Source: Neisseria perflava (lineage in GTDB: Bacteria; Pseudomonadota; Gammaproteobacteria; Burkholderiales; Neisseriaceae). From it: 15,741 nucleotides of DNA. The position numbers and the translations under genes are program-made. Within the stretch, counting starts at the first letter, position 1; each line of letters starts with the position of its first letter. A model generated the notes under the pieces. The model did not search any database and was not told the origin of the DNA. It saw only the letters and a program-made list of their open reading frames with translations. The DNA is taken from assembly GCF_024170405.1 (NCBI RefSeq), contig NZ_JALJYC010000037.1:1-15741 (forward strand), written 5' to 3'. Positions 1 to 6,960 of this stretch are shown here, piece by piece.

Positions 1-90
1 GCGTTTTAACAACAGTGAAATAAAATCTCAAATTTCTATTTTGAAACAGTTAGTAAAAGGTAATTTGCTCTAATTATCTAGTACAGCCCC
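1..90 (+). mobile_element. IS1016-type insertion sequence, 3' end (partial)
   Basis: Bases 1-90 are identical to the reverse complement of 15651-15740. They contain the last codons of an IS1016-like transposase, its stop, and then a 17-base tail that ends in the tip GTACAGCCCC. The rest of the element lies outside the window. The family is assigned from recall of the IS1016 transposase C-terminus. The identity of the two borders is seen directly. The element points into the window and stops 41 bases before the malQ-glgB start codon. Confidence 0.8.
2..73 (+). CDS. IS1016-type (IS1595 superfamily) transposase, C-terminal fragment
   Basis: An open frame enters from the left edge and ends at TAA 71-73, giving 23 residues that begin RFNNSEIKSQ and end LVKGNLL. 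This matches my memory of the C-terminus of IS1016 transposases, which are DDE enzymes of the ISXO2/IS1595 type. The catalytic part is outside the window, so its integrity cannot be judged. The same fragment is encoded on the minus strand at the right border. The gene points toward malQ-glgB, so read-through transcription could enter that gene. Confidence 0.7.
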   Translation, partial: RFNNSEIKSQISILKQLVKGNLL

Positions 91-131
91 TAAATATTAA
101 ACCGTTAAGTCATTTTGAGCAGGCAGTATCC

Positions 132-3100
132 ATGGACGGACAATCATTAGAACAACAAGCTTCACAAGCAGGTATCGCGCTGGGTTTTTACGACATCGAC
201 GGCATTTATCATGCTGCTGCGCCGAAGGTGTTGACCGCAATTTTAAACAGTTTGCATGAGGGCGGCGGCGAAGGCGGCTTTGTCGGTGTAGCCGTCGGGC
301 ATGAATATCAGGCCGAATCGGTATGTGTGCCGTCTGAATTTTACGGTGTGCATGAAGCCGATTTGGAAAACGAAGCGGGCGAGCATGTTGTTGTTTGCAT
401 TAACGACGGCGACCATTATTCTGCTTGGGCAGCGCTGCCGGAATTGGCGGCAGGTTATTATGTTTTATCGGCTGAAGTCGGCGGAGAAACACGCAAGGCG
501 CGTCTGATTGTCGCGACGGATAAGGTGTACCAACCGGGTGCATTGTCGGGCGGTATGCGCATGAACGGTATGGCGGTGCAGCTGTACAGCCTGCGTTCTG
601 AGCGCAACTGGGGCATAGGCGATTTTACCGATTTGGCAGAATTGATGGCATATGCGGGTGTGCACAAACTGGATTTTATCGGCATTAATCCGCTGCATGC
701 GCTGTTTACCGCCCGTCCGTCTATGGCGAGTCCGTACAGCCCTTCTTCGCGTGACTGGCTCAATCCGGTTTATCTGGATGTGGGCAAGCTGGCGGTATTT
801 TCTTACAGCGAAAAAGCCAAAAAATGGCTGGAAAATCCGAAAATCCAACAGCGCATTGCCGCTTTGCGCATACCGGAAACGGTGGCTTATACGGCAGTAT
901 GGGCGCTCAAACGCGATGCTTTACAGCAGGCATTCAATGCGTTTGAAAACGAGGAATGCAATGAGGCGCAGCAGGAGCGTGCTGCGTTTGAAGCCTTTGT
1001 TGCCGCCAAAGGTGCGGCGTTGGAAGGTTATGGCCTGTTTGAAGCCTTAGACCAATATTACAGCCTGCCCGATCAGTTCGGTTGGAGCGCATGGCCGTCT
1101 GAATTGACTTCGCCCGACAGCGAAGCGGTACGGAATTTTGCCAAAGGCCATCCGCGCGAAATCCGGTTTTATATGTGGCTGCAATGGTTGTGCGCAGTTC
1201 AGTTGCGCGAAGTGAACGAAGCGGCTGCGGCGCACGGCGTGAAGCTGGGCATTTACGGCGATTTGGCCGTGGGCGTGGCGACCGGCAGCGCGGATACGTG
1301 GCTGAATCCGGGTGATTATTGTATGGATATGTCCATCGGCGCGCCGCCCGACCCGCTGGGGCCGGCCGGTCAGAATTGGAACCTGCCGCCGCTTAATCCG
1401 CTGGCTTTAAAACGCACCGGTTACGAAAAATTCATCAATATGGTGCGTGCCAATATGCGCTTGTACGGCGTGTTGCGCATTGATCATGTGATGGCCTTGT
1501 GCCGCCTGTGGTGGGTTGCGGGCGGCGAAGGGGTGGATTTCGGCGCGTATGTGCATTACAACGCCGAGGCGATGTTTGCGATTTTGGCCTTAGAGAGCCA
1601 GCGCAACCGCTGCGTGGTCATCGGCGAGGATTTGGGCATCGTGCCGGATGAAGCGCGTCGCCTGCTGTATCAGTATCAGGTGTTTTCTTACAAGGTCGTA
1701 TATTTCAGTAAAAACGGTCAAGGTTTCGAGCTGCCCGAGCATTATCCAGCGCAGTCGGTCACGGTCATCAGTACCCACGATGTCGCGCCGCTGGCCGGTT
1801 ATTGGGTAGCCAACGATGTGCGCACCATGCACCGTTTGGGTACGATTGCCACTGATGAGGCTTTTCAGACGGCCTTGCGCCAGCGCGAGCAGGACAAAGC
1901 CGATTGGCTGGACAAGCTCAAACAAACCGGCTGCCTGCCGCAAGATACCGAAATACCGTCTGAAATGACGGAAGAGCTGTTGGGCGCGTTCCACCGCTAT
2001 GGCGCGCTCAGCAACAGCAAACTGTATGCCGTCCAGCTGGAAAACCTGCTGGGCGTTGTCGATAATTTAAACGTGCCCGGCATTGCCGACGGCTATCCGA
2101 ATTGGGCATGTAAAATGCCGCAAACGCTGGAAGATTTTCCCCACAACCGGTTGATGACCGGACAACTTGCCATGATTGATGAGGTTCGTATGCAAAAAAA
2201 CAGCAATAAAGTAAAAGCCTACCATAAAATTGATAAGGTAGAACGCGACACAATAGAAGGTCTGTTCCAAGCCACGCATAACGATTTGTTTGCCTATCTC
2301 GGCCGCCACCGGCTGGTGGAAGGCGACGAGGTCGTGCGCGTACTGGTGCCGGGTGCATACGCCGTGGACATCATCAACCGCGCCAGCGGCGAATTGATTG
2401 TGCCGTCTGAAAAAATTGACGAGCGCGGCTTTTTTGTCGCCGTGTTGCCCGACGGCGCACCGGCCTATGCCTTAAACATTACCTACGCCGAAGGCCAAGC
2501 GCCGGTACGCGAAGAAGACGTTTACCATTTCGGCACTGCGCTGCAAGACATGGATTCCTGGCTGCTAGCCGAAGGCAAACACCTGCGCCCGTATGAAACG
2601 CTGGGTGCGCATTTTGCCGAACTCGACGGCGTGAAAGGCGTGAGCTTTGCGGTATGGGCGCCCAATGCGCAGCGCGTTTCCGTGGTGGGCGAGTTCAACC
2701 AATGGGACGGCCGCCGCCACGTCATGCGCCAGCACAAAGACAACGGTATTTGGGACATCTTTATCCCGAATGTCAAACTCAACGCGCTGTATAAATTTGA
2801 AATCCGCGATGCCAACGGCAATGTGCGCGAAAAAACCGACCCGTATGCCTTTGGTGCGGAATTGCGCCCGAGTACCGCTTCCGTGGTGCGCGGTCTGCCG
2901 GATAAAGTAGCGGAACCGGCCTTCCGCGCCCAAGCCAATGCCATCGATGCGCCCATCAGCATTTACGAAGTGCATTTGGGTTCTTGGAAACGCAATCCGG
3001 AAAACAATTACTGGCTGACCTACGAGCAGCTGGCAACCGAGCTGGTGTCGTATGTGAAAGAAATGGGTTTTACCCATATCGAGCTGCTGCCGGTGTCCGA

Positions 3101-4505
3101 ATACCCGTTTGACGGCTCTTGGGGCTACCAGCCGACAGGCCTGTATGCGCCGACCAGCCGTTTCGGTTCGCCGGAAGAATTGAGAGCGCTGATTAAAGCC
3201 GCCCACGATGCCGGTATCAGCGTGATTCTCGACTGGGTGGTCGGCCACTTCCCGACCGACGACCACGGCCTGAACCACTTTGACGGCACTGCGCTGTACG
3301 AACACGCCGACCCGCGCGAAGGCTTCCACCAAGACTGGAATACCCTGATTTACAACTTCGGCCGCAACGAAGTGAAAAACTTCCTGCAAGGCAATGCCCT
3401 GTATTGGATTGAACGCTTCGGCTTCGACGGTATCCGCGTGGACGCCGTGGCTTCCATGATTTACCGCGATTATTCGCGCAAGCAGGGCGAGTGGATTCCC
3501 AACCAATACGGCGGCAATGAGAATCTGGAAGCGATTGCTTTCCTGCGCGACACCAACACCATGTTGAAACAGGAAGCGCCGGGCGCGACCGAAGTGGCGG
3601 AAGAATCGACCGCGTTTGCCAATGTGACCCGCGCCGAAGGCTTGAATTTCAGCTTCAAATGGAACATGGGCTGGATGAACGACACCTTGCGCTATATGCA
3701 GGAAGATCCGATTAACCGCAAGTACCACCACAATAAAATGACTTTCGGCATGATGTACCAATACAGCGAAAACTATGTGTTGCCGCTGTCACATGACGAA
3801 GTGGTACACGGTAAAAAATCGCTGCTCGGCCGTATGCCGGGCGACTGCTGGCAGCAGTTTGCCAACCTGCGCGCCTACTACGGCTTTATGTTCGGCTATC
3901 CGGGCAAAAAACTGATTTTCATGGGTGGCGAGTTTGCGCAAGGCCGCGAGTGGAATTATCAAGAAGGCTTGGATTGGTTCCTGCTGGAGCAGGAAGGCGG
4001 CTGGCACAAAGGCATGCAGGACTATGTGCGCGATTTGAACCATGTATATCAGGCCAATGCGCCGCTGTATCAGCTCGACCAATGGCCGGAAGGCTTTGAA
4101 TGGCTGGTTGCCGACGACGGCAACAATTCCATTTTCGTGTTCGAGCGCCGCGACCGCGAGGGCAACCGTGTGATTGTTATCAGCAACTTCACGCCGGTGG
4201 TGCATGAAAGCTACCGTTTCGGGGTAAACGAGGCTGGTACTTATACCGAAATCATGAACTCCGACAAAGAGCTGTATAAAGGCAGTGGCGTTACCGGTAG
4301 CGTCACCGTGGAAACCGAAGCCGTCGAATCGCACGGCCGTGAGCAATCGCTGGCGCTGCGCATTCCTCCTTTGGCTACTGTTTACCTGTATAAAAAAGCC
4401 GAACCGAAAACGGTGGAAACCGAGGATGTTGCGAACGCGGCAGCCGAAGCCAAACCGGCCATTAAAAGTGGCAGTATCAAGACTCAGATAAAACGGGCAA
4501 AATAG
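132..4505 (+). CDS. MalQ-GlgB fusion: 4-alpha-glucanotransferase / 1,4-alpha-glucan branching enzyme
   Basis: A cytoplasmic two-enzyme protein of 1457 residues. Residues 1 to about 686 are MalQ (GH77 amylomaltase), which moves alpha-1,4-glucan chains between maltodextrins. The motifs RIDHVMAL, VIGEDLG and STHDV place catalytic residues at D451, E499 and D550. Residues from about 687 are a full GlgB: an N1 domain (about 695-800), a CBM48 (about 820-915), and a GH13 barrel with D1034, D1104 (RVDAVASMIYRDYSR), E1157 (AEEST) and D1222 (LPLSHDEVVHG). A beta domain follows, then a Lys/Ala/Glu-rich tail of about 38 residues. GlgB forms alpha-1,6 branches. Each half is about the length of the free E. 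coli enzyme (694 and 728), so this is a head-to-tail fusion with almost no linker. Region I reads DWVVGHFP where E. coli has DWVPGHFP. The start ATG has only a weak AGCAGG upstream. IS1016 ends 41 bases before it. Confidence 0.95.
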   Translation: MDGQSLEQQASQAGIALGFYDIDGIYHAAAPKVLTAILNSLHEGGGEGGFVGVAVGHEYQAESVCVPSEFYGVHEADLENEAGEHVVVCINDGDHYSAWAALPELAAGYYVLSAEVGGETRKARLIVATDKVYQPGALSGGMRMNGMAVQLYSLRSERNWGIGDFTDLAELMAYAGVHKLDFIGINPLHALFTARPSMASPYSPSSRDWLNPVYLDVGKLAVFSYSEKAKKWLENPKIQQRIAALRIPETVAYTAVWALKRDALQQAFNAFENEECNEAQQERAAFEAFVAAKGAALEGYGLFEALDQYYSLPDQFGWSAWPSELTSPDSEAVRNFAKGHPREIRFYMWLQWLCAVQLREVNEAAAAHGVKLGIYGDLAVGVATGSADTWLNPGDYCMDMSIGAPPDPLGPAGQNWNLPPLNPLALKRTGYEKFINMVRANMRLYGVLRIDHVMALCRLWWVAGGEGVDFGAYVHYNAEAMFAILALESQRNRCVVIGEDLGIVPDEARRLLYQYQVFSYKVVYFSKNGQGFELPEHYPAQSVTVISTHDVAPLAGYWVANDVRTMHRLGTIATDEAFQTALRQREQDKADWLDKLKQTGCLPQDTEIPSEMTEELLGAFHRYGALSNSKLYAVQLENLLGVVDNLNVPGIADGYPNWACKMPQTLEDFPHNRLMTGQLAMIDEVRMQKNSNKVKAYHKIDKVERDTIEGLFQATHNDLFAYLGRHRLVEGDEVVRVLVPGAYAVDIINRASGELIVPSEKIDERGFFVAVLPDGAPAYALNITYAEGQAPVREEDVYHFGTALQDMDSWLLAEGKHLRPYETLGAHFAELDGVKGVSFAVWAPNAQRVSVVGEFNQWDGRRHVMRQHKDNGIWDIFIPNVKLNALYKFEIRDANGNVREKTDPYAFGAELRPSTASVVRGLPDKVAEPAFRAQANAIDAPISIYEVHLGSWKRNPENNYWLTYEQLATELVSYVKEMGFTHIELLPVSEYPFDGSWGYQPTGLYAPTSRFGSPEELRALIKAAHDAGISVILDWVVGHFPTDDHGLNHFDGTALYEHADPREGFHQDWNTLIYNFGRNEVKNFLQGNALYWIERFGFDGIRVDAVASMIYRDYSRKQGEWIPNQYGGNENLEAIAFLRDTNTMLKQEAPGATEVAEESTAFANVTRAEGLNFSFKWNMGWMNDTLRYMQEDPINRKYHHNKMTFGMMYQYSENYVLPLSHDEVVHGKKSLLGRMPGDCWQQFANLRAYYGFMFGYPGKKLIFMGGEFAQGREWNYQEGLDWFLLEQEGGWHKGMQDYVRDLNHVYQANAPLYQLDQWPEGFEWLVADDGNNSIFVFERRDREGNRVIVISNFTPVVHESYRFGVNEAGTYTEIMNSDKELYKGSGVTGSVTVETEAVESHGREQSLALRIPPLATVYLYKKAEPKTVETEDVANAAAEAKPAIKSGSIKTQIKRAK
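329..338 (+). repeat. DNA uptake sequence core inside malQ
   Basis: GCCGTCTGAA with preceding bases GT, so it matches the 10-base core but not the AG or AT 12-base form. It encodes part of VPSEF. Confidence 0.8.
1094..1103 (+). repeat. DNA uptake sequence core inside malQ
   Basis: GCCGTCTGAA preceded by TG. It encodes part of WPSEL. Confidence 0.8.
1864..1875 (-). repeat. AG-type DNA uptake sequence inside malQ
   Basis: TTCAGACGGCCT on the plus strand is the full 12-base AG uptake sequence on the minus strand. It lies in the coding sequence at residues F-Q-T-A. Confidence 0.85.
2181..2209 (+). promoter_or_regulatory. Candidate recoding / internal start site at the MalQ-GlgB junction
   Basis: GAGG at 2181-2184 lies 5 bases before an in-frame ATG (2190-2192, residue 687) and 10 bases before the heptamer A_AAA_AAC (2195-2201), which is read in the zero frame as CAA AAA AAC. 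A -1 slip would read CAG CAA TAA and stop at 2207-2209, leaving a 692-residue MalQ. The ATG could start a 771-residue GlgB. A 5-bp stem, CTACC/GGTAG (2219-2223 and 2237-2241), lies downstream but is weak. The geometry resembles the dnaX frameshift site of E. coli (upstream Shine-Dalgarno, then an A-rich heptamer). Function is inferred and unproven. Confidence 0.35.
2402..2411 (+). repeat. DNA uptake sequence core inside the glgB part
   Basis: GCCGTCTGAA preceded by GT. It encodes part of VPSEK in the GlgB N1 domain. Confidence 0.8.
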
Positions 4506-4546
4506 TGCGGCGTCCGGCGGTTTGACCGTCAGATAGGAAAGCAGTC

Positions 4547-4585
4547 AAACTGCTGTTTCGGAGGCCGTCTGAAACAGCGGTTTTT
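4547..4585 (+). terminator. Terminator-like hairpin after malQ-glgB with an uptake sequence in its loop
   Basis: AAACTGCTGTTTC (4547-4559) pairs with GAAACAGCGGTTT (4571-4583), a 13-bp stem with one G-U pair and an 11-base loop. A run of five T (4581-4585) overlaps the end of the stem. It starts 42 bases after the malQ-glgB stop codon. The AG uptake sequence 4562-4573 fills the loop and shares its last bases with the right arm. It cannot form at the same time as the uptake-sequence hairpin at 4563-4606. Confidence 0.55.
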
Positions 4586-4612
4586 ATTGGGAATTTTCAG
4601 ACGGCCATTTTT
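4563..4612 (+). terminator. Inverted pair of uptake sequences forming a hairpin before glgX
   Basis: GGCCGTCTGAAA (4563-4574) pairs with TTTCAGACGGCC (4595-4606): a 12-bp stem, a 20-base loop, then ATTTTT. Inverted uptake-sequence pairs commonly act as terminators in Neisseria. This one lies 30 bases before the glgX start, so it could separate glgX from malQ-glgB or act as a partial terminator. No convincing glgX promoter is visible after it. Confidence 0.6.
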
Positions 4613-4635
4613 GAATTGAAGCAGAAAGAAGCATT

Positions 4636-6633
4636 ATGTTTGCCAAAACATGGCATATCCAAGCGGGACGCCCGTATCCGATGGGTGCGGCATTGAATGA
4701 AAACGGAGCGAATTTTGCCGTATTTTCTTTAAATGCGGAAAAAGTGGAACTGTGTTTGTTTGACGGAAGTAAGGAAATCAGGCTGCCTTTGCCTGGGCGC
4801 AGCGGATCGGTGTTTTACGGTTTTGTCGAAGGGATAAAAGCAGGGCAGCGTTACGGTTTCCGCGTTTACGGGCAAAACCGGCCGGACTCGGGTACGGCGT
4901 TTAATCCGCAGAAATTGTTGATTGACCCGTATTCTAAAAAAATTGCCGGTAAGCCGAAATATGCCAATGCCGAGGAAATGGCGTGGTTTCACCATTCAGA
5001 CGGCCGCGATAATGCGGCGTTGGCGCCCAAAAGCGTGGTAACGGGCAAAAGCACGTTCGATTGGATGGATGACCGCTATCCGGATACGCCGTGGGGCAAA
5101 ACCGTGATTTACGAGGCGCATGTCAAAGGATTGACCAAATATTTTCCTAACTTGAAAAATGCCGGTACGTATAAAGCGCTGGCAGATGCGCGGGTGATTG
5201 CTTATCTGTGGAACTTGGGCGTAACCGCTGTTGAACTGATGCCGGTACACCAACATTTAGACGAATATCTTCTGCAAAAAGCGGGGTTGTCCAACTATTG
5301 GGGTTACAACACCTATTCACATTTTGCCGTCGAGCCTTCCTATGCGGCGGTGGCGGAGCAGGCTGCCGATGAATTAAAACAGGCGGTGCGGGCGCTGCAC
5401 AAAGCAGGTATCGAGGTCATTTTAGACGTGGTGTACAACCATACCGCCGAGCAGGATTGGACGGGGTCGTTGCTGTGCCAGCGCGGTATCGACAACAAGC
5501 AATGGTATTGGGTGCAGCAGGGCGGTTTGTATGAAAACTGGTCGGGTTGCGGCAATACGCTAAATTTGTCTGACCGTGATGTGGCGCGTTGGGCGGCCGA
5601 CAGTTTGCGCTATTGGGTGGAAGAATTCCATATCGACGGTTTCCGCTTCGATTTGGGTACGATTTTGGGACGCGAACCGGCGTTTAATGCGCACGGACGT
5701 TTTTTCAACACGCTGTATCAAGATCCGGTATTGGCCGGACGCAAATTGATTGCCGAAGCGTGGGACATCGGTGCCGACGGCTATCATGTCGGCGGTTTTC
5801 CGCAGCCGTTTGCCGAATGGAACGGTCGTTTCCGCGATGACATCCGCGCATTTTGGGTGTGGGAAAGCGGCAATTTGAGCGCGTTTGCCGAGCGGTTTTC
5901 CGGTTCGTCGGATATTTTCAACCACAGCGGCCGCCAGCCTTCCGCCAGCGTCAACTTTATCACCGCGCATGACGGATTTACCTTATACGATTTGGTCAGC
6001 TATAACGAAAAACACAACGAAGCCAACGGCGAGCAAAACCGCGACGGCCATAATGAAAACATCAGCTATAACCACGGTGTAGAGGGCGATACCGATGATC
6101 AGCGAGTTTTGGAATCGCGCGAATATACGGCCAAAGCGTTGTTGGCAACCTTATTATTAGCCAACGGTACGCCCATGCTGCTGGGCGGGGATGAGTTTGG
6201 CAACAGTCAGCGCGGCAACAACAACAGCTATTGTCAGGACAACAGCCTGACGTGGTTGGATTGGCCGAAAAAAGGCAAAAAGCATGTGTTGCAACATTAT
6301 GTGAAAGCACTCATCTGCCTGAGAAAGCAAATCGGCCTGTTAAACCGCGACCAATGGTGGGATGATCAATGCATGCAGTGGCTGAATACCGACGGGCAGG
6401 CAATGAGCGATCAATGCTGGCACAACCGGGGTATTAAGACCATGCAGGTCTTGATTGACGGGAAATGGTTGTTATTAATCAACGCCAAACGTAGTCGGCA
6501 GTTATTTAACCTGCCTCAAGGACAGTGGAAAATTTCTTGCGTACCATCAGAGAAATATAATTACGGGCAGAACGGGCAGTGTGAAGTGGAGCATATGGGC
6601 ATTTGGGTTTTGCGTAATGCTGACGTGTCATAA
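4636..6633 (+). CDS. glgX: Glycogen debranching enzyme GlgX (isoamylase-type, GH13)
   Basis: A protein of 665 residues, similar in length to known GlgX. It hydrolyses alpha-1,6 links of short side chains left after phosphorolysis of glycogen, in the cytoplasm. An N-terminal CBM48-like domain (about residues 10-75, with GANFAVFSLNAEKVELCLFD) is followed by a GH13 barrel. Visible GH13 motifs are DVVYNH (region I), GFRFDLG with nucleophile D339, IAEAWD with acid/base E374, and TAHDGFTL with D446. The start ATG has a weak purine-rich AGAAAGAAG upstream. It lies 130 bases after malQ-glgB in the same direction with hairpins between, so it may be read through from upstream at reduced level. It supplies linear chains for GlgP and MalQ. 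It carries one uptake-sequence core. The family assignment is firm. Confidence 0.95.
   Translation: MFAKTWHIQAGRPYPMGAALNENGANFAVFSLNAEKVELCLFDGSKEIRLPLPGRSGSVFYGFVEGIKAGQRYGFRVYGQNRPDSGTAFNPQKLLIDPYSKKIAGKPKYANAEEMAWFHHSDGRDNAALAPKSVVTGKSTFDWMDDRYPDTPWGKTVIYEAHVKGLTKYFPNLKNAGTYKALADARVIAYLWNLGVTAVELMPVHQHLDEYLLQKAGLSNYWGYNTYSHFAVEPSYAAVAEQAADELKQAVRALHKAGIEVILDVVYNHTAEQDWTGSLLCQRGIDNKQWYWVQQGGLYENWSGCGNTLNLSDRDVARWAADSLRYWVEEFHIDGFRFDLGTILGREPAFNAHGRFFNTLYQDPVLAGRKLIAEAWDIGADGYHVGGFPQPFAEWNGRFRDDIRAFWVWESGNLSAFAERFSGSSDIFNHSGRQPSASVNFITAHDGFTLYDLVSYNEKHNEANGEQNRDGHNENISYNHGVEGDTDDQRVLESREYTAKALLATLLLANGTPMLLGGDEFGNSQRGNNNSYCQDNSLTWLDWPKKGKKHVLQHYVKALICLRKQIGLLNRDQWWDDQCMQWLNTDGQAMSDQCWHNRGIKTMQVLIDGKWLLLINAKRSRQLFNLPQGQWKISCVPSEKYNYGQNGQCEVEHMGIWVLRNADVS
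4995..5004 (-). repeat. DNA uptake sequence core inside glgX
   Basis: TTCAGACGGC on the plus strand, encoding part of HSDGR. Not the AG or AT 12-base form. Confidence 0.8.
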
Positions 6634-6740
6634 ATATCCGTATTTTATTAACATAAAATCAAAGACATCAGATGACAACGATGTCTGTTGTGAAGGTGCG
6701 ACAACTTCAGAAGAATTGTGTGGCAAGGCGATTATTCTGC

Positions 6741-6769
6741 TTGCCAGCGTGCCGGAATAACCCTAGAGT
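6741..6769 (+). promoter_or_regulatory. Candidate glgP promoter
   Basis: TTGCCA (6741-6746, 5 of 6 to the sigma-70 -35 box) is spaced 17 bases from TAGAGT (6764-6769, 4 of 6 to the -10 box). The -35 box overlaps the right arm of the GGCAAG/CTTGCC hairpin. If used, the leader would be about 185 bases and would include the uptake-sequence pair. Prediction only. Confidence 0.3.
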
Positions 6770-6820
6770 TTGTAGTTTTATAAGACAGCCAAAACAGCCG
6801 ATGATTCGGTTTTGTAGTAA

Positions 6821-6929
6821 AGGCCGTCTGAAAAGTTAAAAGCTGTCATTAATGGCTGCTTTTTGAAAGAACATAGACATTACGATGCCGTAGGCAGCAG
6901 TTTTTCAGACGGCATTCCCAGTTTTTTTT
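6821..6929 (+). repeat. Inverted uptake-sequence pair (AG and AT types) upstream of glgP
   Basis: GCCGTCTGAAAA (6823-6834) pairs with TTTTCAGACGGC (6902-6913) across a 67-base loop, in which GCTGC and GCAGC can extend the pairing. The left copy is the AG 12-mer (6821-6832) and the right copy is the AT 12-mer (6904-6915). A T8 run lies 8 bases after the stem (6922-6929). It could be a weak glgX terminator. The loop is much longer than in the other pairs. Confidence 0.6.
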
Positions 6930-6960
6930 ACTCTGTCATAATCTTAAGAAAGGTTATCAA

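Larger units (their letters stand above)
6634..6960 (+). other. Gene-free 327-base region between glgX and glgP
   Basis: No open frame that I can support. It holds several inverted repeats: GACATC/GATGTC (6664-6669 and 6680-6685); ACAAC/GTTGT (6675-6679 or 6701-6705 with 6687-6691); GGCAAG/CTTGCC (6722-6727 and 6740-6745); and a bulged stem around CCGA/TCGG near 6797-6812. A long-looped uptake-sequence pair and a T8 run (6922-6929) follow. The region probably holds the end of the glgX transcript and the start of the glgP transcript. In Pasteurellaceae glycogen operons glgC and glgA lie at this point, and nothing of them is visible here. Confidence 0.7.

Noticed and set aside
41..96. Promoter formed by the IS1016 end (TTGAAA or TTGCTC with TAAATA)
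   Set aside because: Spacings are wrong (14, 20 or 24 bases), so no credible sigma-70 promoter can be claimed for malQ-glgB from sequence alone.
2565..3761. Long antisense open frame (398 codons) opposite the glgB part
   Set aside because: It lies wholly inside a gene with clear GlgB motifs, and its composition (His, Arg, Val, Phe rich) is typical of frames opposite GC-biased codons. No recognisable domain.
4504..4511. Possible Haemophilus uptake sequence (AGTGCGG after the malQ-glgB stop) as a sign of transfer
   Set aside because: The stretch TAGTGCGGC matches only 7 of 9 bases of AAGTGCGGT, and I found no full copy in the window.
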